From: Acidobacteriota bacterium
GTDB taxonomy: Bacteria > Acidobacteriota > Blastocatellia > Pyrinomonadales > Pyrinomonadaceae
Reading direction: 5' to 3'
DNA: 64,000 nt
Assembly: GCA_019639155.1 (NCBI GenBank)
Contig: JAHBSJ010000014.1
Span: 21,741-85,740, forward strand
A program made the translations under genes and the position numbers. Positions 8,707 to 18,082 of this stretch are shown here, in pieces; position 1 is the stretch's first letter; each line of letters begins with the position of its first letter. The notes under the pieces were generated by a model, which was not told the origin of the DNA, ran no database searches, and worked only from the letters and a program-made list of their open reading frames with translations.

Positions 8707-9955
8707 TTCATCCACAATTCCTGCATTTGCCTGGGCCATTCTCGCCGTGGCGACGTTCGCATTACTCGTCAGCAATGGATTGTCGATCAGCGGCCTGCCG
8801 CCTTTTTACAAACCGATAAGAGAAGAGTTTGTCGCGACCGGTATTGTAAATGCCTCCGTCGCCGAAACTTTCATCGCAAACGGAGCCAACATCACGTTTC
8901 TGATGTCGGGACTTTTCTCTCTGGTCGGCGGCTGGCTAGTTACGCGATTTCGCTTGCGGCCGATGATGATGGTCGGCTGCGTAATGCTCGGAGCAGGAAC
9001 GTTGCTGTTAAGCTTTGCGGATTCGGTCCCGGTTTTTTATATTTCGCGATTTCTGATGGGTGCATCGTTGGGTTTTGTCGGCGTCGCTCCTTGTATAGTT
9101 CTCGTGACGCGTTGGTTTTCGTCGCGTCGCGGACTTGCACTCGGCATTCTGCTCACAGGTACAAGCCTAGGCGGTGCCGTCGTTCCGCTGCTCGCTCAAC
9201 CTTTAATTGCGCAATACGGGTGGCGAACGGCTCTGATGATGTTGAGCCTGCTGGTGTGGGCGTTCTTATTGCCGCTGATCGTTTTTGTTGTACGCGATAC
9301 TGCGGCGATCGGCGAGAAAGCGGCAGATGCGGCGGAGGAAATTTCAGGCGCAACACTCGGCCAGGCGCTAAGAACACCACTTTTCTGGGCAATTGCCGCT
9401 TGCGGTGCACTCGTTTTTTATCCGATCTTTGCTACGACTCAGCAGTTCATTCTTTACTTGCAGACGCCGCGGATCGGTATTTCTGCTGAGACCGCCGCTC
9501 TAGCTCAGTCACTGCTGTTCACAGTCGGCATCGGCGGACGGTTTCTCGCAGGATATCTAAGTGACAAGCTCGGAACTATCGCCGTAACAATATTCTGCGC
9601 GGGACTTATGTTCGCTGCATCGCTTGTGCTTTTGAACCTTACCGCATCGAACGCATTCCTCTTTTTACTGCCATTCGCCGTCGGTTATGGCGGGACGTTC
9701 GTTCTGCTGCAGCGTTTGACGGTTGACACGTTCGGCGAGCGTGAATCTGCGAAGATACTCGGAGCCCTTACGATGATCGAGGTCATTGGTGCCGCCATTG
9801 GCGGGCGTGTTACAGGCTATCTCGCTGACGCAAATGGCGGCGATTACACCACCGCATTCTACGCGGTAACTGTCGTCTGTGCGGCTGCTTTCACCTCGAC
9901 CATCGTTATTTTCCTGCTGAGAAAAAGACAAAGCCCGCTAGCGGCGGGCTTTTGA
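8696..9955 (+). CDS. MFS transporter, oxalate/formate-antiporter-like
   Basis: Twelve hydrophobic segments with the MFS signature after helix 2 ([12 protein letters not shown]) and a second-half repeat around YLSDKLG. Helix 4-5 wording ([23 protein letters not shown]) fits the OFA/monocarboxylate group; the substrate is unknown. ATG 8696 ([11 protein letters not shown]) is chosen over the earlier frame start at 8636 because it puts a short tail before helix 1 and overlaps the polA stop by only 11 bases, which suggests coupling. The last codons form part of a terminator hairpin. Confidence 0.88.
   Translation: MQNSSSTIPAFAWAILAVATFALLVSNGLSISGLPPFYKPIREEFVATGIVNASVAETFIANGANITFLMSGLFSLVGGWLVTRFRLRPMMMVGCVMLGAGTLLLSFADSVPVFYISRFLMGASLGFVGVAPCIVLVTRWFSSRRGLALGILLTGTSLGGAVVPLLAQPLIAQYGWRTALMMLSLLVWAFLLPLIVFVVRDTAAIGEKAADAAEEISGATLGQALRTPLFWAIAACGALVFYPIFATTQQFILYLQTPRIGISAETAALAQSLLFTVGIGGRFLAGYLSDKLGTIAVTIFCAGLMFAASLVLLNLTASNAFLFLLPFAVGYGGTFVLLQRLTVDTFGERESAKILGALTMIEVIGAAIGGRVTGYLADANGGDYTTAFYAVTVVCAAAFTSTIVIFLLRKRQSPLAAGF
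9931..9951. terminator. Terminator overlapping the MFS stop, probably bidirectional
   Basis: AAGCCCGC / GCGGGCTT stem with a TAGCG loop. The plus strand continues TTTGA, and the minus strand continues TTTGTCTTTTTC. It can end both the transporter transcript and the converging tRNA-Ala transcript. Confidence 0.75.
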
Positions 9956-9959
9956 GATT

Positions 9960-10035
9960 TGGTGGAGATGAGGGGGATCGAACCCCTGACCTCAGCATTG
10001 CGAACGCTGCGCTCTCCCAGCTGAGCTACATCCCC
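9960..10035 (-). tRNA. tRNA-Ala (anticodon CGC)
   Basis: On the minus strand it starts GGGGATGTAGCTCAGCTGGG. The anticodon loop is TTCGCAA with CGC at 34-36, the T-arm is GGTTCGATCC, and the end CATCTCC-A-CCA is encoded. The acceptor pairs G3 with U70, the alanine identity element. It converges on the MFS gene. Confidence 0.97.
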
Positions 10036-10108
10036 AATAAACAGTTAAGAGTTTAGAGTTTGGAGTGGCGAGTTTCAAGAATGATAGCCCCTCTCCGCTC
10101 TCGTCTTT

Positions 10109-10363
10109 CTACTGAACACCGGCCGGCAAGAGTGAGCCCTTGGGGTCGGATGCAAACGCATAGCCGTCCTCGATCTTGCCGACAATGCCGTGAAAATTGA
10201 TCTCGCCGTCGTTCGTTACGACCACGACGACATCGCCCGGGCTATACTTATTCTCGTCGATCGGGAATTTGATGACGGTCGCGTTTCCGTTCTCTTGCGA
10301 AACTACGTCATAATCAAAGGTATCCGCGTTAAAACTGATGGTCTGACAAAATGAAACTTCCAT
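10109..10363 (-). CDS. Small acidic hypothetical protein
   Basis: 84 residues, rich in beta-forming residues (YSPGDVVVVVTNDGEINFHG, then DGYAFASDP), with no signal peptide, membrane segment or cysteine motif. I do not recognise the family. The start ATG at 10363 is internal to no other gene, and composition matches its neighbours. It lies between tRNA-Ala and the endonuclease-fold gene on the same strand. Confidence 0.65.
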   Translation of the reverse strand: MEVSFCQTISFNADTFDYDVVSQENGNATVIKFPIDENKYSPGDVVVVVTNDGEINFHGIVGKIEDGYAFASDPKGSLLPAGVQ

Positions 10364-10412
10364 AAGAATAGTCTAAGGTCCAAAGCCAAAAGTCCAAAAT
10401 CGAAACCATAGG

Positions 10413-11606
10413 CTAAGCAGACTTGAACTTAACCTCAACTGTTATCGGATCGTGATCAGACAACGGTTCGCCAAGTCCACTGACAAGGCCGCCGATGGTT
10501 TGCGGCGATGTCTCGGGGGCAAGCTCAAGTTCCTTGGCCGCGAACCAATCGAGCCGCGTTGAAACCTTGCCTCCTACGCGTCCGGCCGCCCAGAAAATGA
10601 ATGGGAAACACCATTCGGGTACCCAGTCTCGAAGATTGGTGTTCTTTTCGATGCTGGCGACATCGTAATGCAGAGTCCCGACGCCTAGGTTGTTAAACTC
10701 ACGAAAAGCGAACCCGCGGTTCTCCAGATCAGTGAAAAGAGGCTTTTCAAAAAATCGTTCGGGGTGCGGCAAATGGTTAAGAGCGACATTCTTCGGCCCC
10801 ATAAAAACGCGTCGCCAATAGCCAATTATCGCCCGGGTCGAGCTCTGCGAATTAAAACCGGTCGTGTTCCAATCACCGCCGATCAGCGTCGGCATGGGCG
10901 GCAGAGTTTCTAGATGATCGAGGATCATCTGCATCTGTAGCCGGCGATGTGAACGGGAACAATGCGCGTCCAGATGAACGGTGACCGCGCGAAATACGCT
11001 GCTCGGATGCTCGATGTCCGCCATCAGCGCACGCAGACGGCCGAGGCGTTTTTCCTTGCCCCACATCTTGTCCTTTCCGTTCGGTATCGGGATCGCGTGA
11101 ATATTACGCATCCGCCATCGCGAGAACATCGCGACGCCGTGCAGCGAGACGGTATTCTCACCTTCCATCTCCGCCTCAACACCGCTTCCCTTTTGAAGTG
11201 GAACGTAAACCGGCGCAAAGGCGTAATTCAGCCCAAGTTCTCGAGCGATCTCTTGAGCAACAAAGCGATTCCCGCTTCGTGCCATGCCGTGATCGAGTTC
11301 CGAAAATAGCAAAACATCGCGGCCCTGCAGCCTTTCATCGGTTTTAAGAGCTTCAATAATGCCGTCGAGCTCGATACCGCGTTCGAGGTTCCACGCGATC
11401 GCCCGGATCGCATCCACCGATTGATCGGCTGATGGTCTGCCCGCAAATTCTTCGCCGACGACCAAATTGAGCAGCCTTTCAGCCTCTTCGCCAACCTTAC
11501 GCCAGATCGCCGCAGCCTCAAGCTCCGCCGCCGACTCAAACTTGAGCAGCTCGGGAAAATATCGATTCAGGTCGTGATCGAAGGACTCAGGCGGGTGCGT
11601 CTGCAT
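10413..11606 (-). CDS. Endonuclease/exonuclease/phosphatase-fold protein
   Basis: 397 residues. Motifs of the metal-dependent EEP fold are in order: AIAWNLERG (Asn), LLFSELDHGM (Glu), the VTVHLDAHC segment, LIGGDWNTTG (Asp-x-Asn) and the terminal LSDHDPITVEV (Asp-His). Family members hydrolyse phosphodiester or phosphomonoester bonds in DNA, lipids or nucleotides. No signal peptide is present, so it is cytoplasmic and the substrate cannot be told. It lies 28 bases downstream of the ATP-grasp gene on the same strand, probably co-transcribed. Confidence 0.88.
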   Translation of the reverse strand: MQTHPPESFDHDLNRYFPELLKFESAAELEAAAIWRKVGEEAERLLNLVVGEEFAGRPSADQSVDAIRAIAWNLERGIELDGIIEALKTDERLQGRDVLLFSELDHGMARSGNRFVAQEIARELGLNYAFAPVYVPLQKGSGVEAEMEGENTVSLHGVAMFSRWRMRNIHAIPIPNGKDKMWGKEKRLGRLRALMADIEHPSSVFRAVTVHLDAHCSRSHRRLQMQMILDHLETLPPMPTLIGGDWNTTGFNSQSSTRAIIGYWRRVFMGPKNVALNHLPHPERFFEKPLFTDLENRGFAFREFNNLGVGTLHYDVASIEKNTNLRDWVPEWCFPFIFWAAGRVGGKVSTRLDWFAAKELELAPETSPQTIGGLVSGLGEPLSDHDPITVEVKFKSA

Positions 11607-11634
11607 TCAATATTGGCGGGCAACAATTGAACGG

Positions 11635-12846
11635 TCAATCGTCATACCGTTCCTTAACCGGGGCTACTGCCAGGAAATCATTTGTTATCCGATCAGTATA
11701 GATATTCAAAAGTTCATCAATTCGTTCGCGGCTATTCGAGCGAAATATCAATCCGACATGCTTTGGCTTTTTCACGCGATATACGATCTCCTCATCAGTA
11801 TAATTCGACGTGTCCGGTTCGTCAGTGTTCGCCAGTGCGAGAGCGATGCCGGCATACTCTTTGTGCAATTTAGGCAGTTTGTAGGGTTTCTCTTTGTCTG
11901 CGATCTCAAGTTTCGCCCATTCACGCCACAGATTGAAACCCGATGCGTGCTCCAAAACGTTCGCGATATATGCTCCGCCGACGCGGCACGCGACCTCAAG
12001 CAGATAGAATTCGCCAGTTTCGGCACACTGCAAGAATTCGGCGTGGGTTACGCCTTTCTCGAGATCGAAAGCCTTCAGCAACTGCTTATTCAGCTTCTCC
12101 AAATTCTTTCGCTCAGGAGCGTCGTATGGCACGATGGAGGACGTGAACACACCGCCGTAATGCGACACTTTGAACGGCGTCGTACCGTACTGGCTGACGC
12201 CGGAGGCACGGACCTTCTTGTCTTCGACCACTGAATCTATATGAAAAACCTTGCCCTCGATAAATCGCTCAATAACGAACTGGGACGGATGGTCGCGCCA
12301 ATTGTTTCGGTTGTCGAGATCCGTTAGAACGTCCCAAACCTGCTGTTTTGTCTCGCATTTTCTGATGCCGAATGCAGATACCTCGTGTCGCGGTTTGACG
12401 ATCCACGGAGCCGGGACGCGGTCGAGGAACTCATCGATCTCCGACATATTGAACGCGCCCACGAACTCCGGACACGGAATATCCTTCGAAGAAGCGAGGT
12501 TACGCATCGTCAGCTTGTCGCGAAATCGACGAAGGTAGGAGCTGGTAACCCCGGGCAGCTGCAAATGCTCGCGTGTGAGCGCACCGGTGATAACGTCAAA
12601 TTCATCGAGTCCGACGACATGGTCAATTTTCGCGGCCCCTGCGACGTTCGTGATCGCACGCACATAATCGACCGGCTGAGCGTTGTCTTCGACCGTCCTG
12701 ACGTCGTTGATATTTGTCCAAACCCATGGGCTATCCAACAGGCTTTTCCGCGTTACCAGCGTAACCTGCCAGCCAGCCTCATGGGCTTCTTCGATGAATT
12801 CATTACCCTTGTGTTCGCTTGCTATGCAGACGATATGTTTTGACAT
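11635..12846 (-). CDS. ATP-grasp domain protein
   Basis: Residues ~100-310 form an ATP-grasp domain: DKLTMRNLASSKDIPCPEF (lid entry), PWIVKPRHEVSAFGIRK (nucleotide-binding Lys), FVIERFIEGKVFHIDSVV, and EFYLLEVACRVGGAYIANVL (metal-binding Glu/Arg). The N-terminus is a pre-grasp Rossmann-like domain (IVCIASEHKGNEF). Such enzymes join a carboxylate to an amine or thiol; many stand-alone members make peptides or modify amino acids, so the substrate is open. Two ATGs (12852 and 12846) are possible. It is divergent from the site-2 protease. Confidence 0.85.
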   Translation of the reverse strand: MSKHIVCIASEHKGNEFIEEAHEAGWQVTLVTRKSLLDSPWVWTNINDVRTVEDNAQPVDYVRAITNVAGAAKIDHVVGLDEFDVITGALTREHLQLPGVTSSYLRRFRDKLTMRNLASSKDIPCPEFVGAFNMSEIDEFLDRVPAPWIVKPRHEVSAFGIRKCETKQQVWDVLTDLDNRNNWRDHPSQFVIERFIEGKVFHIDSVVEDKKVRASGVSQYGTTPFKVSHYGGVFTSSIVPYDAPERKNLEKLNKQLLKAFDLEKGVTHAEFLQCAETGEFYLLEVACRVGGAYIANVLEHASGFNLWREWAKLEIADKEKPYKLPKLHKEYAGIALALANTDEPDTSNYTDEEIVYRVKKPKHVGLIFRSNSRERIDELLNIYTDRITNDFLAVAPVKERYDD

Positions 12847-12952
12847 ACTCATTCGACACGGCTAAGAAAAAAACCGTGACCTCATCATTTCGACTACGGT
12901 TTTATTTTGCACTAAAAGAATGCAACAATCTAGGCATCGGTATTGACGTTTT

Positions 12953-13651
12953 ATGGGTGAGATCGATATTGCCAACCTGATCAGCCATTTGGTCATATTT
13001 CTCGTCGTTTTGCTCCTCGCCATCTCTGCACACGAGGCCGGGCATGCTTGGACATCCTGGAAATACGGGGACGATACCGCATATATGTTGGGCCGTGTAA
13101 CGCTAAATCCGGTAGCACATACGGACCCCATTGGAACGCTCCTGATCCCGATCGCAGCATTCATCTTCGGCTCGGTCGGCGGTGCATTGGCGTCGATCCC
13201 TTTGATCGGTTGGGGCAAACCGACGCCCGTAAACCCGAACAATTGGACGAAATACAAAGAAGCGAATGTAATGGTATCGATCGCGGGGATCGTTGCAAAT
13301 ATCATCATCGCAACCGTTGGCTTCTTCATTTTCAAGTTCATGATCGAATTCGGCGTTATAAACGCCGGCAATATTGATTCCGGACTGATCAAGCCGATCG
13401 TCATCTTTCTCAATTATCTCGTGATGCTGAACGTCTCGCTGGCGGTCTTCAACCTGCTGCCGTTTCCGCCGCTTGACGGAAGCAAAGTGCTCTCTACGTT
13501 CCTTCCGCCGAGTTTTCAGCCCGTTTTCGAGATGCTTGAGCAATACGGTTTTTTGATACTGATGCTCCTAGTCTATTTCGGCATCATCGGGCTGATAATC
13601 AGGCCGTTCTACCAATTGGTCCAATACCTTCTGCTGACGCCGTGGTTTTGA
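12953..13651 (+). CDS. Site-2 protease family (M50) membrane metalloprotease
   Basis: 232 residues with about five hydrophobic segments. The zinc motif HEAGH lies in helix 1 (AISAHEAGHAWTSW) and the third ligand motif in FNLLPFPPLDGSK. The compact form without a PDZ domain, and the conserved NPVAHTDPIGTLLIP, fit the Rip3/YwhC-like group. It probably cleaves within membranes; the target is unknown. trpS starts 7 bases after its stop. Confidence 0.93.
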   Translation: MGEIDIANLISHLVIFLVVLLLAISAHEAGHAWTSWKYGDDTAYMLGRVTLNPVAHTDPIGTLLIPIAAFIFGSVGGALASIPLIGWGKPTPVNPNNWTKYKEANVMVSIAGIVANIIIATVGFFIFKFMIEFGVINAGNIDSGLIKPIVIFLNYLVMLNVSLAVFNLLPFPPLDGSKVLSTFLPPSFQPVFEMLEQYGFLILMLLVYFGIIGLIIRPFYQLVQYLLLTPWF

Positions 13652-13658
13652 TTTGACG

Positions 13659-14636
13659 ATGAGTAAGAGAATTTTCAGCGGAGCACAGCCTACGGGGCAG
13701 CTTCACATCGGCAATTATTTGGGCGCACTCAAGAATTGGGTCGCGCTGCAGGATGCCTATGAATGCTTCTATTGCATCGTAAACCTGCACGCTATCACGC
13801 TGCCGCAGGAGCCCGCGACGCTGAAAAAGGCGACGCTCGACCTCGCACGAATTTATCTCGCGGCCGGTGTCGATCCTGAACGCTCGACGATATTTATTCA
13901 ATCCGACGTCCCGCAACACGCCGAGCTTGCGTGGGTACTTTCTTGCATCGCTCGCATGGGCGAGTTAGAACGGATGACGCAGTTCAAGGATAAGGGCAAA
14001 GGTAATGCCGAACGTGCGGGCGTCGGGCTTTTCACCTATCCGATACTGATGGCGTCCGATATTTTGCTGTATCAAACGGACCTCGTGCCGGTCGGGCAGG
14101 ATCAGAAGCAGCATCTGGAACTCAGCCGCGATCTGGCGGAGCGTTTCAATCGCGACTACGGTGAGACTTTCAAAGTGCCGGAGCCGTACATTCCGAAGGC
14201 CGGTGCGAGCATCAAGTCTTTGCAGGATGCTGAAAAGAAAATGTCGAAATCCGACGAGAATCCCGCCGGTTCGATCTTCCTGCTCGACGACGCCGACACC
14301 ATCACCAAAAAGATAAAACGCGCCGTCACCGACAGCGGCGTTGGCGTAGAATTTGACGAAACTCGGCCCGCGATCAACAACCTGCTGATCATTTATCAGC
14401 TAGTGACCGATAAAACGGCAGACGAATGCGTCGCACATTTCGAAGGAAAAATGTACGGCCAGTTCAAGACCGAACTAGCCGAAGCCGTCGTCGAATTCTT
14501 GCGTCCTTTCCAGGAACGCGTGAAACAATACGACGACACGACGCTCCGCGAGATACTCGACCGCGGTGCCGAAAGAGCTCGTTCAGAAGCATCGCGGACC
14601 TTGAAGGACGTGTACTCACGGACGGGCATAAATTGA
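13659..14636 (+). CDS. trpS: Tryptophanyl-tRNA synthetase
   Basis: Charges tRNA-Trp. The class I signatures are visible: the HIGH-type PTGQLHIGNYLGALKNW and the KMSKS loop EKKMSKSDENP. The length of about 325 residues is normal. ATG 13659 is preferred over TTG 13653. It follows the site-2 protease directly and shares its strand. Confidence 0.97.
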   Translation: MSKRIFSGAQPTGQLHIGNYLGALKNWVALQDAYECFYCIVNLHAITLPQEPATLKKATLDLARIYLAAGVDPERSTIFIQSDVPQHAELAWVLSCIARMGELERMTQFKDKGKGNAERAGVGLFTYPILMASDILLYQTDLVPVGQDQKQHLELSRDLAERFNRDYGETFKVPEPYIPKAGASIKSLQDAEKKMSKSDENPAGSIFLLDDADTITKKIKRAVTDSGVGVEFDETRPAINNLLIIYQLVTDKTADECVAHFEGKMYGQFKTELAEAVVEFLRPFQERVKQYDDTTLREILDRGAERARSEASRTLKDVYSRTGIN

Positions 14637-14687
14637 CTTGTCACTTGCAACTTCAAACTAACCACTGGATAGAATTCAGTGACAAGT
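14636..14687 (+). repeat. Inverted repeat after trpS
   Basis: Ten-base arms ACTTGTCACT (14636-14645) and AGTGACAAGT (14678-14687) flank 32 bases. No T-run follows, so it may be a repeat element rather than a terminator. Confidence 0.5.
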
Positions 14688-14712
14688 GTTAAGTGTGCAG
14701 TGGATAGTTAGT

Positions 14713-15060
14713 ATGAACATCACAGTTTACGAAAAACCAACGTGTACGACGTGTCGGCAGTTGAATAAGTTGTTTGAGTCGAAAGGGATCGATTGGCGGA
14801 AGGTGAATTATTTCGTCGAGCCTTTTACTGAACGGAAATTGACGGCATTGCTCAAGAAAACGGGGATGCGGCCGTGGGATGTTTTGCGGCGGAATGAGCC
14901 GGACTTCAAACTCGCCGGCATTGATAACGAGTCATCGGACAAGGAAGTGATCGCGGCGATGGTAAAATATCCGTCGATCATTCAGCGTCCGATAGTCGAG
15001 GTCGGCGACAAGGCTGTTTTAGCGAGGCCGATCGAATTAGCGTTGGAGATCTTGAGATAA
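14713..15060 (+). CDS. ArsC/Spx-family thioredoxin-fold protein
   Basis: 115 residues starting MNITVYEKPTCTTCR. The CxxC at the N-terminal turn and the later IIQRPIVEVGDKAVLARP (cis-Pro region) are typical of the ArsC-like family (YffB/Spx group). The members include arsenate reductases and uncharacterised reductases; no arsenic genes are nearby, so arsenate reduction is not established. ATG 14713 is chosen over the upstream frame start. Its stop overlaps the next start (TAATG). Confidence 0.85.
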   Translation: MNITVYEKPTCTTCRQLNKLFESKGIDWRKVNYFVEPFTERKLTALLKKTGMRPWDVLRRNEPDFKLAGIDNESSDKEVIAAMVKYPSIIQRPIVEVGDKAVLARPIELALEILR

Positions 15061-15542
15061 TGCGATCAGTTCTTACCGTCGTTTGTATTTCTGTGTTTGC
15101 GTTCGCTTCGTGCGACCTTCGCAATGAGACAGCAAAACGCAGCATGGAGCGGTTTTCGTCCAGCCCGACCCCTCAATATTCGCCCGTTCCGACCGAATCG
15201 CCTGTGGATCCTGCGGATATTGCCAAGGCGGACACATCTCTGGAAGGAGAGCCTATCTATATCGATGGCCCCGACATGAAACGAACAGTCAATTGCACGA
15301 AATTCAACAGCGTAAAGGTAAACGGCAATTCGAATGTCGTTACCATCACCGGAGTTTGTAAACAAGTGATGATAAACGGCGACCGAAACCGGATCACCGC
15401 AGATGCCGCGGTGGAGTATGTTTTCAACGGCAGCGAAAATGTGTTGAAATATTCGAGATTCGTTAACGGCAAGCGCCCGACTATCACACAAAACCGCGAG
15501 GGCAACTCCATCGAGAGGAAACCGACGGAAACAAAGAAATAA
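15060..15542 (+). CDS. DUF3060-type lipoprotein
   Basis: 160 residues. The N-terminus (MRSVLTVVCISVFAFASCD) is a lipoprotein signal with a lipobox Cys at about 18. A Pro/Ser-rich linker follows. The C-terminal half has repeated short beta strands (VNCTKFNSVKVNGNSNVVTI, VMINGDRNRI, YVFNGSENVL) as in DUF3060 proteins. The function is unknown; it is likely membrane-anchored in the periplasm. It is translationally coupled to the ArsC-like gene. Confidence 0.8.
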   Translation: MRSVLTVVCISVFAFASCDLRNETAKRSMERFSSSPTPQYSPVPTESPVDPADIAKADTSLEGEPIYIDGPDMKRTVNCTKFNSVKVNGNSNVVTITGVCKQVMINGDRNRITADAAVEYVFNGSENVLKYSRFVNGKRPTITQNREGNSIERKPTETKK

Positions 15543-15546
15543 CGGA

Positions 15547-15948
15547 ATGTATACAAACGGAAACGGAAACGGCCATTACCCCAAACCAAAGAACGTTCTC
15601 GGCGGCGAGCTGGAACTTTGCTGCTCCGATCCGATGACGGGTTTCTATCGCGACGGGTTTTGCCGAACAGGCGTCGATGACACCGGCAGGCACACCGTGT
15701 GCATCAGGGCGACTGACGAATTCCTGGCATTCTCAAAAGCGATGGGCAACGACCTGTCGACGCCAATGCCGCAATACGCTTTTCCCGGGCTGAAAGACGG
15801 CGACAAATGGTGCCTCTGCATGCTCCGCTGGCGTGAGGCTTTTGAGAACGGAATGGCACCGCAGGTTTATCTGCGGGCGACGCACGAACATGCACTTACC
15901 GTCATAGATCTCGACGACCTGAAACGCTACGCCATCGACGACGAATAA
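15547..15948 (+). CDS. DUF2237 family protein
   Basis: 133 residues with the family landmarks NVLGGELELCCSDPMTGFYR, DTGRHTVCIRATDEF and PGLKDGDKWCLCMLRW. The conserved cysteines suggest metal binding or a redox role, but no function is established. The N-terminal Asn/Gly-rich stretch is extra. It lies 4 bases after the lipoprotein gene and 1 base before scpA. Confidence 0.9.
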   Translation: MYTNGNGNGHYPKPKNVLGGELELCCSDPMTGFYRDGFCRTGVDDTGRHTVCIRATDEFLAFSKAMGNDLSTPMPQYAFPGLKDGDKWCLCMLRWREAFENGMAPQVYLRATHEHALTVIDLDDLKRYAIDDE

Positions 15949-15949
15949 A

Positions 15950-16717
15950 TTGACGCAGGAACCCGAACAATACAGCTTCGATTTTCATAGCGAGACGGCA
16001 GAGATCGTCCGCGATTCTGAGGAGTTGAAGGTGAAGATCGGCGATTTCGCCGGTCCGCTCGATCTGCTTCTTTTTCTCATCCGGCAGGAAAAGGCGAACA
16101 TTTTCGACATACCTATCGCCAAGATCACTGACGAATACCTGAATTACATCCGCCTGATGAAGCGGCTGGACATCGCCGTCGCGGCGGATTTTCTTGTGAT
16201 GGCGGCACAGTTGATCGAGATAAAAACCAAGATGCTGCTGCCTCGCGATCCGCTTTCTCAAGAAGAAGACGAGTCAGAGGACCCGCGGCAGGAACTGGTC
16301 GATCGGCTGCTCGAACACGAAAAATTCAAGACCGCGGCAGGAATGCTCTACGAACGTTCGACGCTTGAGCAGGCAGTTTTCACGCGTGGCCCGATCGAGA
16401 CTGACGAGACAAATGCTGAGATCGACGCGACGGTCTTTGACCTGTTGGGCGTTTTTCAGAAAATACTCGCCCGCCACGCCGAAGAAGTGAAAATGGAGAT
16501 CGAGCGCGAAGAGATATCGCTCAGCGACATGATACGCACTCTAAAAGACCGGATCGCGGCGTTTGGCGAGGTGAGTCTTTTGGTATTCTTCGATGAGATG
16601 CAAAACCGCCGTGAACTTGTAACCGCGTTCATCGCAGTTTTAGAGATAGTGAAGAACGGCGGTGTTTCGCTAAAGCAAAAAGGGACGTTCGGCGATATAA
16701 TCCTGAAAAGTATCTAG
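15950..16717 (+). CDS. scpA: Segregation and condensation protein A
   Basis: Kleisin of the SMC-ScpAB complex that compacts and segregates chromosomes. The family start motif IGDFAGPLDLLLFLIRQEKA and the following IFDIPIAKITDEYLNYI are clear, as is the C-terminal winged helix (LVTAFIAVLEIVKNGGVSL). The start is a TTG one base after the previous stop; no ATG is available before the conserved region. It is followed by scpB. Confidence 0.95.
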   Translation: MTQEPEQYSFDFHSETAEIVRDSEELKVKIGDFAGPLDLLLFLIRQEKANIFDIPIAKITDEYLNYIRLMKRLDIAVAADFLVMAAQLIEIKTKMLLPRDPLSQEEDESEDPRQELVDRLLEHEKFKTAAGMLYERSTLEQAVFTRGPIETDETNAEIDATVFDLLGVFQKILARHAEEVKMEIEREEISLSDMIRTLKDRIAAFGEVSLLVFFDEMQNRRELVTAFIAVLEIVKNGGVSLKQKGTFGDIILKSI

Positions 16718-16728
16718 TTCTGAAAACT

Positions 16729-17286
16729 ATGGAAGAGGCTGTTCAACAACAACCCGCACGCACTCCGGCCGAGCTTATGGCGTTGGCTGAGGCGTTGATA
16801 TTCGTCGCCGATGAACCGATATCGACGCGACTGATAGCCGAAGTGTTGGGCGAAGACAAAGGAGTGATCGACGCCGCTATCGACGAACTTCGACGCGAAT
16901 ACGCCGAACGCGGCAGCGGGCTGCAGATACGCGAGATCGCCGGCGGCTGGCAACTGGCGACACGCACCGAATTTCACGAAGAGATACGCACGTTCCTCAA
17001 AACACGGCCTTCGGCAAAGCTCTCGATCGCAGCTCTCGAGACGCTTGCGGTCATCGCCTACAAGCAGCCTGTTACGGTTCCCGAAATACTAGAAATTCGC
17101 GGCGTCCAATCCGCATCGGCGATAAAAACCTTGCTCGACAAACGCCTCATCGTCGCGAAAGGTCGTAAAGAGACCGTCGGCCGCCCCATGATGTACGGCA
17201 CTTCGAAAGAATTCCTGATCCAATTCGGGCTCAAAGACCTATCCGAACTGCCGAGCATCGAGGATTTCGAAGACTTGGTCCAGTAG
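16729..17286 (+). CDS. scpB: Segregation and condensation protein B
   Basis: Partner of ScpA that stabilises the kleisin on SMC. It has two winged-helix domains: the first from LMALAEALIFVADEPISTRL, the second around LAVIAYKQPVTVPEILEIRG, which is the family signature. 185 residues is normal. It lies 11 bases after scpA. A palindromic element separates it from the pseudouridine synthase. Confidence 0.95.
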   Translation: MEEAVQQQPARTPAELMALAEALIFVADEPISTRLIAEVLGEDKGVIDAAIDELRREYAERGSGLQIREIAGGWQLATRTEFHEEIRTFLKTRPSAKLSIAALETLAVIAYKQPVTVPEILEIRGVQSASAIKTLLDKRLIVAKGRKETVGRPMMYGTSKEFLIQFGLKDLSELPSIEDFEDLVQ

Positions 17287-17354
17287 CCACAGAGTTCACG
17301 GCGGCCATAGAAAGGGTCAGCCGCCTTGCCTCTGTGTTCTCTGAACTCTGTGGC
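17286..17354. repeat. Nested inverted repeat, family C, copy 1
   Basis: Perfect 13-base outer arms GCCACAGAGTTCA (17286-17298) and TGAACTCTGTGGC (17342-17354) enclose inner arms GGCGGC (17300-17305) and GCCGCC (17320-17325). It begins inside the scpB stop codon and ends 8 bases before the next start. It may act as a processing hairpin within the operon. Confidence 0.75.
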
Positions 17355-17362
17355 AATTTCTT

Positions 17363-18079
17363 ATGCAGGAAAGACTTCAAAAACTCATCGCCCAAGCCGG
17401 TATCGCTTCTCGGCGTGCGGCGGAGCAGTTGATATTGAACGGCGAGGTCTCGGTCAACGGCGATATCGTAACCGAACTTGGGACCAAAGCGGACCCCAAA
17501 AAGGACCACATCAAGGTCCGCGGTAAGCTCATCAATGCCAAGCTGCAAAGCCGTTCGAATACTTACATTCTCTTAAACAAACCGAAAGGCTATCTTTCCA
17601 GCGCCGTCGACCCCGAGGGACGCAAACTGGTCACGGATCTTGTGAAAGGCAAAGGCAAGCTCCATCCCGTAGGCCGCCTCGATTATAACACCGAAGGCCT
17701 GATCATCCTGACGAACGACGGCGAATTCACTAACTTCGTTGCGTCGTCACGCAAGATACCAAAGGTTTACGAGGTAAAGGTGAAAGGCCTGCCGAATCGG
17801 AACGCGATAAACAAACTCCGCCGCGGCATTATGCTCGACGACGGTTTCAAGACCGCACCCGCGGACATTCGTGAATTGAAAACGACCGGAAACAACGCGT
17901 GGTTCGAGGTAACGCTGCACGAAGGCCACAACCAGCAGATCCGCAAGATGTTCGATGCGGTCGGTAATTCTGTTGTAAAACTCCGACGTATCCGCATCGG
18001 AAATGTCAGCGCACCGGAACTGCGCACGGGCCGCTGGCGTGACCTTACGAAAGAAGAGTTACGCTCTCTTAAACCTTGA
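17363..18079 (+). CDS. rluB: rRNA pseudouridine synthase, RsuA/RluB family
   Basis: 238 residues. An S4 RNA-binding domain (MQERLQKLIAQAGIASRRAA) is followed by the synthase domain with the catalytic Asp in VGRLDYNTEGLIILTNDG and the closing HNQQIRKMFDAVGNSV. It isomerises uridine in the large-subunit rRNA. The scpA-scpB-rluB order is common in bacteria and supports RluB over RsuA or RluF. Confidence 0.9.
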   Translation: MQERLQKLIAQAGIASRRAAEQLILNGEVSVNGDIVTELGTKADPKKDHIKVRGKLINAKLQSRSNTYILLNKPKGYLSSAVDPEGRKLVTDLVKGKGKLHPVGRLDYNTEGLIILTNDGEFTNFVASSRKIPKVYEVKVKGLPNRNAINKLRRGIMLDDGFKTAPADIRELKTTGNNAWFEVTLHEGHNQQIRKMFDAVGNSVVKLRRIRIGNVSAPELRTGRWRDLTKEELRSLKP

Positions 18080-18082
18080 GTT

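Noticed and set aside
14713..15060. Arsenic-resistance operon suggested by the ArsC-like gene
   Set aside because: No arsR, arsB or acr3 nearby, and the family includes non-arsenate members.
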